Both the position numbers and the translations under genes were made by a program. 64,000 nt of DNA from Allodiplogaster sudhausi. Lineage: Eukaryota > Nematoda > Chromadorea > Rhabditida > Diplogasteridae. The notes below the pieces were generated by a model. That model was not told where the DNA came from. It did not search any database and saw only the letters and a list, made by a program, of their open reading frames with translations. Every line of letters begins with the position of its first letter. Positions within the stretch are counted from its first letter, which is position 1. The stretch is taken from the NCBI GenBank assembly GCA_945643635.1, contig CALZFC010000001.1, forward strand, positions 4,727,501 to 4,791,500, given 5' to 3'. This document shows positions 35,958 through 47,824 of this stretch, in pieces.

Positions 35958-38058
35958 TTTAAAGCTGCTTTGATGCAGTACCTGTATCCGTAGCAGAAGT
36001 GCATAGCCTTGGAGATGTCGCGGAGTTGCGACGCGCACGCAATGCATGAGCAGCGCGTTCTCGAGCACGACTGCCAGACAAACCGCAGCCTCCGCTGTCA
36101 GCCACGCCGACGAAGCCTCCTATGAAATGCATGATATCAGCAGGTGAGTGTCTGAATTGTCAGAAGAAGAAGAGAAAGAGATGCTTCTTTCAAGGGGCTG
36201 ATCACAGAATAATTAACATATGGTTTTTACATTGATCAGTCTGCATTTGTCTAAAAGGTAGGAAAACTTGTAAAATCATCGTTTTACAACTTTTCTTATT
36301 GTAAGCGATAACCAAATAATGGAACATTCAAAAATCCTATTCAAAAGTATTGACTTTACCAAACTTTTCAGTTTACATCCTATATGCGTGAAAAAGAAAA
36401 ATAACTTTTACAAAGTTATTCAGCAGAAGTTCATACCATCAAGGAAGCGATCCGGCAATTAGGTCTGATTATGAGGCGAGATAGTGGGAGAAAGAAGAAA
36501 AAGAAAATGAAGAAGAACATGACAAATTATACGCTCAAGTGAAAAGTACCTGTAAATACCCAACAACTTAGAAGCCTATTTATGGATATTAACAAGATAT
36601 AAATATTATTTAGAAAATCCAAGTTCTTTAAACCGTTATATTCGTTTTGTTCAAGATGCTTTAAGAGATCAAGAAGTTAACTTCATAAAAAAGAATTTAA
36701 TGACGAAATAGTTAAATTTTCTCTATTCTCTTTAAGCATCCTCAATCAATAAGGAAAACGCCAGCATAAGAGGCGATGAGGGATTCATAAAAGACATCAT
36801 AGAAGGAAGTAACGGATTGATTACAGCGTGCTCTACTTTCTACGTATGACCCGATTGCAGTTAACACATGAATTGCCAATAGAAAATACTAGTTGTTTAC
36901 TGCTACTTATCTCGCTTTCCTTCAAGTAATTATCACCTTTCCAAGAGGCCTGTCGATATTTGTCATAAGTTTCTAGTATATAGTTTATTATTTAATAAGT
37001 TGCGAATTATGCATGCATTTTCACCTAATTTGGGGGGACATTAAAAGAAATATATTATTCTAAAATCTTTGGAATGGAAATGGGCTGATTAATATAAAAA
37101 ATAAATGTATATGGAAAAATGACCACACATTGGGACCTGCATTTATTAGGCAAAGCTGTTATTTACTGGTAGTGGAACTTGGCTGCTAAACGACTTTATT
37201 CCATCCTCTGTGATCTCATTATGACATATGGAAATGACACAGGTTTCATTTTCATCATCCAGAGTTTTCGTTTTACATTCTTTTCTTCTTATTTACTTGC
37301 AAACAGTTTCAACGCACAATTTATTTACACGTTTCCCGAGAAGAATTTGACCTAACAACAGTTCTCTACAGATTTTAATCTAGTTAAAACTAGAACAAGT
37401 CTAACTACATCTATTCATAATCGAATGAAAACAATTTAGTGCGCTTCACAATGACACCATTTCGGTGCTTCTAAATGAAAATGTAAAAATATGTAAATCA
37501 TTTTTTTTTCTCTTTGCCCCCCGCACCGCGGCATCGTCTTTCCCATTCATCATCGATGCCTCTGTTTAAATGCGTGGCTCGCCAGGATAAGAAGCCAAAT
37601 ATCGACGGACACTTCGTCGGATTCCAAAAAGCGAAGAATTATTCCGAATTTGGATACCTCAACTATGCATTAATGCATTGAATATATGGATAATTTTTTT
37701 TTTAATTTCACACATGCTTTTTAGTGGCTAGCACAAATATGTAGTGAAGATGGAACATTTCCTTTACACAGATTTTTATGGCTCCTTTCATATCGAATAT
37801 TTGGAAAAGTTTTACTGCAAATAATAAGTTTTCAATGGAGCAAGGGAAACGTTAGTAGGCCCATGCTTTTTCTGTTCAGCAATCTAAAGGATGAAGATTC
37901 TTCGTGTGCTGTTCATAGATGAAAGTTGTGCATGCGTACATACATACATATCTGTAATTATATTACATAGACCGCTATTCTCCAGCTCTTTTTCTGTCTC
38001 TTTTTTTCTCAATCACTCACACTCTCATCTTCACTTTCTATGCGACTTCTATATATGT

Positions 38059-39835
38059 AAGTTCCAGCAGCGTGTGAACATACATATGTACATGCTCTCT
38101 TTGGTAAAACATGTCTACGCTACACTACATATGATGATTGCCTTCATGCACAATAGGAGCTTGTTCGGTGCATTATATTTATTCTCATGAATGTAGTATC
38201 TACGCGTGATTCTATTAGGTAAATTTGATTTACTATATTATGTTGTATATATTTTGTGCTCCTTTCAATTATATATTTCTCTAGATTATACATGACATTA
38301 TATGTAAATCTGAATGTTGTCACTTCTATGTATGTATCCATTTATGAAGTACGAATAAATAAATAAATAAATAAATAATTATCTAAGGAGACCGCTCTTC
38401 GTCATATGTGCATAGGACTTGCTTGCAGGATCCTATGCAAATGACGAAGCTTTGGGGGGGGCGAAGAAGGAAATAAAATGCCTACAAAACATGATTATCT
38501 AATAACATCACAATGCAGCAGAGGATGAGTGGCTAATCTCATCAGACACATGTGTGCAGAGACCCATTCATAGACGCCAGCTGACCACCTTATTTTGGCC
38601 TACAGAGAGAGAGAGAGACAGACAGAAAGACAGAGAGAGAGAGAGAGATAGACAGATAGACAGAGAGACAGAGAGAGAGATATAGACAAAGAGACAGAGA
38701 CAGAGAGAGACATGCAGACAGAGAGAAAGAGAGAGAATGAAAGAGAGGAGCTTCCGCCGTCTTCAATATGTATGTACATACGTAGCGTCATATTTTTTAA
38801 AAGCAGCCCTGCAGTCCTACATATATTCCCAACCCCAATTATTCCGCTACAAACCTACATTAAAATAATATATAGTATAAAGAAAATTCCTGAAGTTTAA
38901 TTGGGATCTGCGAAAGGAAAAACTATTTTTTAAAGATATTTTTTCGTTTTGTTGATACCAGCACGTGCGTGCTGACCCAAGCAAGTTGCATGCACACCTG
39001 ACAATGAGAGGTGTTTGAATGGAAAAGCGGGGGGGGGGGGGAGAGAGGGAAGAAAGAGAGGGAGTGAGAGAGCGAAGACAGAGGGTGAGGGAGAGAGAGA
39101 GTGAGAGAGTATGATAGAGAGATACAGAGTTAGAAAGAGAGAGAAAGAGTCAGAGGGTTTAGAGTTTTGGGCTTCCAAGAAGCTATTTCAATGGCCGCTC
39201 TCTCGCTTGTCACCTTTTTGAACGGCCCTGAGGCAGTGTACATTTTTGGCACTCGCCGCACCTTGCCCTTCAATGAAGAGCAGCGTGAAAAAGAAGCAGA
39301 CATCAATATTTGTTCTTTTCTCCAACTCTTTGCCGTTAGTCCGTTTATTGTTTTCGCCAATGATAATGTTTTCGTGGATAAAAAAACAATTTGAGGAAGT
39401 TGCTAGCAGAAAAAATCAGAGCAGGAAGAAGAGATATGTATTATCAAGGAGAGAAAGAGATCGCGAGAGATTCAGAGCGAGAGAGAAAGAGAGAGATTCA
39501 AAGAGAGAGAGATAGAGAGAGAGAGATAGAGACAGTAAGAGGTCTGATTAAGTTCGACAGCAACTGCAACCTTGTAATCGTTTCTAATCTTCATAAGACT
39601 GCGTCTTTTTTTATTTGTTTCCTTCCATCTTGTGCCATGACAAATGAGACACGAATAATACTGCGTTTCTCCTCGTGATTAATCCTCGCATCTGACATGA
39701 TGTTATGAACAAGAGGGCAAGAGTGCCTTTGAATTCGTAAGTTTGAGCTTATGCTTAGCGACCCGCTTGGCGAAAGGTTGAGACGGAAGAGTTGGCCCTG
39801 TTTTTTTCAGCGTTGGCGATGAAATTAGGATACTC

Positions 39836-39866
<31 letters not shown>

Positions 39867-40711
39867 CTCTCTCACTCTTTCTCTCTCTGTGTCACTCTCT
39901 CTCCCTCTAGCTATCCCTCTCTCTCTCTCTCTTTTCAATTTCTCTCTCTCTTTCTCTCATTCCATGTTTTTTTTAGTTGTCAAGCACAAATTCAAAATGC
40001 AGCCTTGTACTTTGTAAATACATATAAATGGCTTATTTTGAACGTACTATGTATTTGAGTGCATGGCTTGAATCCAGACAAGTCTCTGCTAATTGCCACA
40101 CTCGATAATCCTCTACTATATTTAGCCATTTCACCCTTTTTTTAATGTATAAAAAATATCCTCTATGAGTAACGCTGTTACTGCAGCAAAGATTGGCGAC
40201 AGATTAGCTTCTCTCTCTGTGCTTTTTGAGCTCTTCTCAATGCTTTTCTTCCGTTTCCACTTCTGAATACTAAATCCGAGCTCACCGTCTTCTGTCATAA
40301 GCAATCGTGGAGGCAGCCACTCTGATGGCGTTTGACTGGCTAAACGGTCTCGCTTCACGGAAGTTGGTGTCTCTTTCGGAGCCGGCTAATTCCCTCATTC
40401 TCTGTTATTCTCTTTCTCTCTCTCTCTCTCTTTCACTCTATCTCTTTCTCTCTCTCACACTCTCTCTCTCACTCTCTCCGTCTCTGTATCTTCTGTCTGA
40501 TGCTTATTGTTTCATGGTACTTTTGGATTCTTCTTTAGCTATCTTGGCTAACTTCTCTCTCTCAGTCTATCTCTATCTCTCTCTCCTCTCTCAGTCCCAT
40601 CTTTCAATGAAGAAGTAACTCTGTATGATGAGAGTCAGGAATCGAGAGTGTCGGCGGCCTGTGCGAGAGAGAGAGAGGGAGAAAGAGAATGAGAGAGAGA
40701 GAGAACTCGAA

Positions 40712-40744
<33 letters not shown>

Positions 40745-40777
40745 AGGAGAGAGAAAGAGAGTTGCACTGAAACATTC
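38059..40777. other. No clear gene; simple repeats and one small hairpin
   Basis: GA/CT tracts lie at 38605-38750, 39030-39150, 39445-39540, 39835-39960, 40410-40480 and 40665-40765. A plus-strand open frame at about 39167-39394 (MAALSLVTFLNGPEAVYIF) and its antisense are both open; neither has convincing splice or family evidence. The inverted repeat at 38397-38449 is listed separately. Confidence 0.5.
38397..38449. other. Short imperfect hairpin
   Basis: CTTCGTCATATGTGCATAGGA pairs with TCCTATGCAAATGACGAAG across a loop of about 13 bases, with mismatches in the middle. The length is at the low end for a microRNA precursor. No known microRNA seed is claimed. Confidence 0.5.
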
Positions 40778-41160
40778 ATGCGCGCGCGTCCCTTTCTCTT
40801 GTGTTTCTTGGCCGTACTCTCGCTCCTCTGCTTTATGCTCCCGGAGGGCCAGGCAGGCCTCATCGGAGTCACCCTCTCCGGTACGGAGCACGTCTATCTA
40901 GCTAATACTTTCTCTCTCTTTTCTCTTTCTCTCTCTCTCCGCCTCGGTCTCTCACACCTCTCTCTCTCTCTCTCTCTCTCCCTTTCATTACTTCCCGGTA
41001 AGATATTCTTTCAGCTTTATCCTTTCATATTCGCTCTCTCACTCTATCTTTCTCTCTTTCTCTCTCTATCTCTTTCTCTCTCTCTCTCTCTTTATCCATG
41101 ACAGCTTTCGCGAATCACTCTTTCATCGTTCACGCGCGTTCGGTCCAGCGATCACCGTAA
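40778..41160 (+). CDS. Small secreted peptide, 52 residues, two exons
   Basis: Exon 1 (40778-40880) starts ATG after a GA tract and encodes MRARPFLLCFLAVLSLLCF, a strong signal peptide with likely cleavage near EGQAG, then LIGVTLS before GGTACGG. Exon 2 (41105-41160), after CATGACAG, continues in phase 1 as AFANHSFIVHARSVQRSP and stop. The intron is largely (CT)n (40910-41095), which supplies the pyrimidine tract. The mature product would be only about 27 residues. It has no cysteine pairs or clear dibasic sites, so it is not obviously a neuropeptide precursor. The family is unknown. The matched phase and the signal peptide are the evidence; a different second exon is possible. Confidence 0.55.
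40910..41095. repeat. (CT)n tract in intron
   Basis: CT repeat filling most of the intron of the 52-residue secreted peptide gene and ending close to its acceptor. Confidence 0.9.
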
Positions 41161-41718
41161 TAAGAATTCGTTAGATGCCAGAAAGTTGCCTAAGGCGCTA
41201 CTTTCTCCATTGTCCATCAACGGTTTTTGTCTTCGAGGACATTTAATGAACAATGTTCTCGCGAATGAACAAAGATCGGCTGTACTCTTTTTTCCCATTT
41301 ATTTTAATATAAAAAAAATGTCATTAAAGCAAAAAAAGGCGTGATCTATTTTTGAATTTTCTTGAATATTCTAGCATAAATAAAATAAATAAAAGGAAGT
41401 GGGCAGCATCGGCTCGGAGCATCTCGACTTTCATATTCGTTCTCAGTTTCTGTTTCATACATATTTATAACATGGATAGCATGTCGCTATAGACCAGCGC
41501 CTTATTGTTCATTCGATACATACATACATTCTGTGCTCTTGTTCGAAAGCAACGGAATGGAGGGGCGAAGGCCTTCTTTTCTTGCTCTTTTGATCCTTCA
41601 CACTTTCCTCTTTCTTTCTCACCTCTAGAACCAAGCACGAAAAACGCACACAATTACTTCTTTTCTTCTTCTTTGTCTCCTTTTAAAGGTGTCAGTCAGC
41701 AACTCAACTGTTGCTCAT
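41161..41718. other. No gene seen
   Basis: Mixed AT-rich sequence between the small secreted gene and the second 2.8-kb fold-back element. Confidence 0.5.
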
Positions 41719-44519
41719 TTAAGAGAGCCTCTCTGTATGCCTCCAGTAGGGCGTGCCCCAGATCCAGACGTTGGATTTCGAATGTGAAAACATAGTCGGG
41801 CATGGTACTGGGCCCCAGTAACAATATTAAATGGCAAAAAATTTTTTTCAAAAAATATTTTTCCGTGAACAGGTAAAAGTATTGATAATTTCTGAATTGA
41901 TGTATCTCGCTTCAAAGTCAATATTTTTCAATTTTCTTTTTTTTAACGGAATCAACGTTGCATTCTGAACAAAATCAGCCCAGATGTCTTTCAGTCAACT
42001 ATTTTTTTCACAACGAAAACTTACTTTTAATATTTGAATTTGACGGGTAAGTACCTTATACTCATTTGTGTGTGGGTGTAATATCTCAAAATGTAGAGCA
42101 TTAAAAACTGTATAACATATATTCTTTTCGCTTCGTGTGCACTACCCCTAAAGGGTGGAAAATAGGCTCAAATATGGGTACCTCAGATATGTAGGATTCA
42201 AGGAATGCGTAAAAAGAAGTTAAATTCTTGTTGTAACATAAAATGAACCATTTCATTCGATTCAGCACGTGCTTCTTTTCAAAAAAGCTCCATATCAAAA
42301 TTTCATAAAATTATCATCTTCCATGAAAAAAATGCATTTTTCGATTTTTCAGCCATTGTCAGAAAATGACCTAAAACTATTCGAATCGCTGTATTTTCAA
42401 TGTTTTCAGTGAGAACAGAATGCGGATAGTACTATTCAGTACGCGACAAAATTCTCTACAACATACATCCATGACATCTGGATAGGGCGTCCCTACCAAT
42501 GACACTATCGATTTCCTAAGGCGGTCGCGTTAAAACTAACAGATCCGCATTTTCCAACTTTTCGTGCAATCTTAATGTTTCTTACTCATCCAATGCATCA
42601 TTCTGCTCCACGAAGCACACAAAGGTCAGAACCGATGTTTGTTTTACAGATCTCTCGTGGTAAAAGCCCGCAAAAGGGTTTGCACGCGCGCGGCTTCGAA
42701 CCTGGGACCCATGACTTTCGACGTGCACAACCAATTGGCTAAAATGACGTTATAAAATTCATTTCTGGAAAATGACAAAACCAATCTTAAAGGTTGACCT
42801 ATCAGCCGATAGCTATTTTTGCGCTCTATCGAAATAAATATATCCACCAAACAGTGTAAATTGACGGTAAGGTCAAATAAGTGGCCAAAATATTCGAACC
42901 CAAAAAAGTAGATCAAAAAAGCTATTCATCATAACGTGATGTATGGGAAAGTTGTTCGTCTGAGCGAAAGCTATAGAATGGCATATAACATGTGGGGACA
43001 AGTTCAATCCGCGAGCAATAACAGCCGCGAAAATTTCCCCCCAAAATATTGACTTTTCAACGGACTCTAGGGCACTTTTTCGGTACTCTTACTAATAGAG
43101 AGGACATTCTTTATCAGTCACTATTATCTATTCGGTTGGAGTACCGAAAAAGTGCCCTGAAGTCCTTTTAAAAGTAAGTTTGTTGGTGATACATTACCGC
43201 GGCCTTTATTGCTCGCGGATTGAACTTATCCCCACATGTTATATGGCATTCTATAGCTTTCGCTCAGACGAACAACTTTCCCATACATCACGTTATGATG
43301 AATAGCTTTTTTGGTCTACTTTTTTGGGTTCGAATATTTTGGCCACTTATTTGACCTTACCGTCAATTTACACTGTTTGGCGGATATATTTATTTCGATA
43401 GAGCGCAAAAATAGCTATCGGCTGATAGGTCAACCTTTAAGATTGGTTTTGTCATTTTCCAGAAATGAAATTTATAACGTCATTTTAGCCAATTAGTTGT
43501 GCACGTCGAAAGTCATGGGTCCCAGGTTCGAAGCCGCGCGCGTGCAAACCCTTTTGCGGGCTTTTACCACGAGAGATCTGTAAAACAAACATCGGTTCTG
43601 ACCTTTGTGTGCTTCGTGGAGCAGAATGATGCATTGGATGAGTAAGAAACATTAAGATTGCACGAAAAGTTGGAAAATGCGGATCTGTTAGTTTTAACGC
43701 GACCGCCTTAGGAAAATCGATAGTGTCATTGGTAGGGACGCCCTATCCAGATGTCATGGATGTATGTTGTAGAGAATTTTGTCGCGTACTGAATAGTACT
43801 ATCCGCATTCTGTTCTCACTGAAACCATTGAAAATACAGCGATTCGAATAGTTTTAGGTCATTTTCTGACAATGGCTGAAAAATCGAAAAATGTTTTTTT
43901 TTCATGGAAGATGATAATTTTATGAAATTTTGATATGGAGCTTTTTTGAAAAGAAGCACGTGCTGAATCGAATGAAATGGTTCATTTTATGTTACAACAA
44001 GAATTTAACTCCTTTTCACGCATTCCTTGAATCCTACATATCCGAGGTACCCATATTTGAGCCTATTTTCCACCCTTTAGGGGTAGTGCACACGAAGCGA
44101 AAAGAATATATGTTATACAGTTTTTAATGCTCTACATTTTGAGATATAACACCCACACACAAATGAGTATAAGGTACTTAACCGTCAAATCCAAATATTA
44201 AAAGTAATTTTTCGATGTGAAAAAAATTGTTGACTGAAAGACGTCTGGGCTGATTTTGTTCAGAATCCAACGTTGATTCCGTTAAAAAAAATAAAATTGG
44301 CAAATATTGATATTAAAGAAAGTTATGGGGACTTCAACTTTTTCCATACATTTGCATGCCTAGACAAGGAAAATTTTTTTTAACAAAATTGACCTTCTAA
44401 TTTTCTTCATAGTGCGCATGGGTACTCCAAATTAAATTTTGGATAACCAAATCAGAAATTTTTGCCCGGGGCAGGCTCCCACTGAGGACTGCTTGATCCT
44501 AACAGAGAGGCTCTCTTAA
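41719..44519. mobile_element. 2.8-kb fold-back DNA element with TTAA ends (copy 2)
   Basis: Flanked by TTAA at 41719-41722 and 44516-44519, with termini GAGAGCCTCTCTG and its reverse complement. It has the same unlike subterminal regions, long inverted arms and loop (about 43090-43140, same orientation) as 2638-5437, differing by scattered substitutions and small indels. B boxes GGTTCGAAGCC lie on the minus strand of 42692-42702 and the plus strand of 43525-43535. In this copy the sequence TAGCCAATTGG (minus strand near 42735), about 40 bases before the left-arm B box, also fits the A-box consensus. There is no coding capacity. Short open frames around 42101-42298 and 43930-44127 are the same arm sequence read in each direction. 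Confidence 0.92.
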
Positions 44520-44779
44520 AATTTCTGCCTTTTAAAGCGCTTCACTAAAGAAAAAGAGCTCGAGAAAAAGGTAGTAAACATTGAGATTTTCGGCTCATTT
44601 TCGTTAGATTTCTCCGCCTTTGTAGACTGCTAAGATACTGTAAAAGTGCATAAAATAAATACTTTGCTATCTTAAAACTGAAGAAAAATGAAAAACTTTG
44701 TAAAGTTGATGCTCATGTTAATTTATAGATCTTTCGCCGAGTTTTTACTAATCATTCGAAGTACTCTTCAATTGTTGTC

Positions 44780-45072
44780 TCTCTCTACTTCTCTTTCTCT
44801 CCTTTCTCTCTCTTATTCTCTCTCGCAAACACTTTTCTCTCTCTCCTTTTCTCTATCTTATTCTCTCTTATCAACTCTCTTCTCTCTCTCTCTTCTCTCT
44901 CTTCTCCCTCTCTTCTCTCTCTCTCTCTTCTCTCTCTTCTCCATCTCTTTTCTCTCTCTCTTCTCTCTCTTCTTCCTCTCTTCTCTCTCTTCTCCCTCTC
45001 TTCTCTCTCTTCTCTCTCTTCTCCCTCTCTTCTCTCTCTTCTCTCTCTTCTCCCTCTCTTCTCTCTCTCCCT

Positions 45073-45104
<32 letters not shown>

Positions 45105-45110
45105 ATCGGC
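44780..45110. repeat. (CT)n tract
   Basis: Long CT-rich repeat with CTTCTC interruptions. It is followed at about 45290-45410 by a C-rich block with a poly-C run near 45350-45370. Confidence 0.9.
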
Positions 45111-45410
45111 CGCCCTCCCTCTCTCTCCCTCTGGCTGCATCGCCTCCTCTCGAGCTATTGTTCTAAATCCGGGAGCCCAACCAGCCACACGACGATGGCT
45201 CAAGTGTGCCATGGCGCTCTTCTAACCAAAAGCATCACATCTCGAAAGGGAGGGGGGGAAGTCCGTGGATGGCCCTCTCCTCCTCCTCGTCGGCCCTGCC
45301 ATGGCCCCCCCTCTGCCCCCCCTCTACCCCCCCCCTCTACCCCCCCCTCTACCCCCCCCCCCCCCCCCTCTACCCCCCCCTCTACCCCTCCTCCTCTCTA
45401 ATGTGGCTCC

Positions 45411-46443
45411 CCCAAATCCCGGCCGGCCGCCCATCCATCCTCATTCTAATACTTCGTTATTCGTCCCCCTCCCCTCCTTCCTTCGTCATTTTCATAGTCT
45501 TCTTTCGTCCTCTCGATTTTCGCTTAATTTGCTGCGGCTTATCTAAGGCATCATTATAGTTCGTCTTCTTCCTTGCCTCAAGATTAGAGTTGGCAAACGC
45601 TGATTTCACTCTTTATTTAGATTCTCAAAATTCTCTACATAGATCTCTAGATCGAAATGTCTTGATCTCAAAATTAGATTTCTATCATACTATTCGTTTA
45701 CTTACCAACATATTTATCTACGTATTTTCATATATATGTAAGCACATACAAATGTACATACATAGGTATGTATGTATGTATGTAGGTAGGTATGTATGTA
45801 TGTAGCTGAATGATTCGTTATAGAAATACCCCTGAGAGAATGTCTGGACGAGGAGAAATTTGAAATTTCTGCACTTTTCATGGTTGCTTTTCTGCGCGTG
45901 TGTTGTGAGTTTTGCAAAAGAAAAGAATATTCTACTGCTGTCCTTCTTGACGACCTGGCCCGTCTCTGATTGGGGTCCAGTGATTGCTTGGCAGTGGGAG
46001 AGAGAGAGACTGAGAGAGAGAGGAAAAGAGAGGGAGAAAAAGAGAGGGAGAGAGAATGAGAATGAGAGACCGAGAGACAAATAGAGAGAGAGAAAAACAT
46101 GAACAGAGAGAGAGAGAGAGAGAAAAAGAGAGACAGTAAAGTGTGAGAGAGAGTGAGAGACATCAAGATAAAGAGAATGGGGTGCTGCTGCCTGCTGCCG
46201 GAAAACACTCGTCGATGCTTTTGTACCTTGCCTCCACTTTTCTCGCTCACCCCCTTACCCCCTCCCCCTCTTTGCTCCCCTCATCCTCCTCCTCGTCTTC
46301 CCGTCCCGGAAGTATCTCACGGGGGGTTCGTCATGGAGTGCCTTGACGGCTAATCTGTCACGGTTCCTCTCTTTCGCTGTCTCTCTCTCTCTCTCTTTCT
46401 TTCTCTCCCTCTCTTTTTCTCTCTCTCTCTCTCTCTCTTCCTC

Positions 46444-46481
<38 letters not shown>

Positions 46482-46693
46482 TCTCGCTATTCTTCTTCCC
46501 CTCTCACTTCTGTACGTGACAAACTCTTCCAACATCCCTCCTTCTAAGTAAAAGCTGGCTCCTTTACGTGGACAAGCAACTTCGTCGGCCTCCTCCAAAG
46601 TGCATCCCCCCCCCCTTCCACTGACACGGCCAACGACCCTCCGAACGACCGAACCCGCGGCAATAATCTACTTCTCGTTTCCGTTGGGAGCGC

Positions 46694-46746
<53 letters not shown>

Positions 46747-46847
46747 GATCGAGGGAGAGAGAGGGAAAGAGATGGAGAGAGAGAGAGAGTAATGATAATA
46801 AGAGCGTGCGCAAGGAGGTGAGAGCAAGAAGAGAAGAGCGGTAGAAC

Positions 46848-46885
<38 letters not shown>

Positions 46886-47774
46886 GAGAAAAGGAAGATT
46901 GAAAGAAAGAAGAAGAAGCTAAAGAAATAGGCGAGCCTCTTCATTCACTGTCCTCGTCCACTCTATGTATTATATCATCGGCCGCATCATCATCATCATC
47001 TTTTTCTTCTTCTTCTTAAAAAGAAGCTCTTTCGGAATGAGCGGACGATGTAGTCGGAGCGGAAAGTTTTATGGCGAGTTTGAGGAGAGAGGGAGAGAGA
47101 GAAGAAAGAGAGCGGAGAGAGAGAAAGAGAATGAGAATGAGAGAAGGTAAGAGAGAAAGATAGAGGGGAGAAATCGAGAGAATGTGTGAGAGAGTGAGGG
47201 ATAGAGACGGAGAGAGAGTTAGAGAAATGATACTTGTACAGACTTCCTTAGCCGAAATTGTGGCCCGAGGGGAGAGCGGACGGGGGGCAGCAGCTGGGAG
47301 CGCCAGAGGCTTTAATATCCCGCAAGCCAATTCCGGCCTCTCTCGCACACTTGTTTCATTTGCAGAGCGGGTCCGTTTATGTTCGGTGCACATTGCAATT
47401 TCTCTTCTTTTTTTACTTCCATTTTCGCTCTCTTCTTCGCTCTTTCTCTCTCGGTCTCCCTCGATCTCTCTCTTTCTCTCAACTTCCCTAATTAATAAAT
47501 GTAGCGGCCGTTCCGTTAATCTTCCGAAAAGTGACGACTAACAGTCTATGAAGGTTTCACTTTGAGCTGACAATGAGCAACAAATGTGTTTTATCAGGCC
47601 ATTTGGTGAATTTGTCGTTTGTTATAGTCACTTTAACAATACTAATATATTTAAAATTAATTCAAAGGTTAAAGATATGAAACGGTGCTAAACGCGCGGC
47701 GGCCTTTCGTTGTCGAGACTTCAACACCGGGCGACCGTCTATAGAAGAGAAAAGAGAAATCCCGTATCCCGCAG

Positions 47775-47816
<42 letters not shown>

Positions 47817-47824
47817 TAAAGGAA
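45411..47824. other. No confident gene; repeat-rich
   Basis: GA/CT tracts lie at 45998-46165, 46380-46485, 46695-46900, 47085-47225 and 47778-47812, with a TATG-type patch at 45760-45800. A plus-strand open frame from 46178 begins MGCCCLLPENTRRCFC, which could be a first exon with an N-myristoylation signal, but no following exon was found. The channel gene starts at the end of this interval. Confidence 0.5.

Larger units (their letters stand above)
35416..36119 (-). pseudogene. Partial STR/SRD-like chemoreceptor gene (two intact exons)
   Basis: Exon 35982-36119 (46 codons) encodes a hydrophobic segment and TPRHLQGYALLLRIQ, and ends in a GT donor. Exon 35416-35529 (38 codons, after GCGTAG) encodes SLASLLSMTRVVTTWTSIAF and then HYGPCGRLSHHVCFACT, and ends before GTAAGC. 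Both junctions are phase 0. The layout fits TM1, the TP.xL loop, TM2 and the HYGPC...CF first extracellular loop of nematode SRD-type receptors. Downstream exons present in copy A (TM3 onward) lie outside the duplicated segment, and in their place is a plus-strand gene. This is therefore a 5' fragment. The two exons show no internal stop or frameshift. Confidence 0.6.
35382..38058. repeat. Segmental duplication, copy B (carries the empty TTAA site)
   Basis: Aligns with 13218-17757 without the fold-back element. The join TTATTTAAAGGAGCTC at about 35828-35843 is the unoccupied insertion site. Similarity ends near 38058. Copy B keeps the full TM2-region exon that copy A lost, but has a 7-base deletion in the remnant near 37.58 kb. 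Confidence 0.85.

Noticed and set aside
39130..39394. Gene at 39.2 kb
   Set aside because: Both strands are open over the same interval and neither shows recognisable domains or matching splice partners.
46178..46346. First exon MGCCCLLPENTRRCFC
   Set aside because: Attractive N-terminus, but no downstream exon with compatible phase was found before the next repeat tract.
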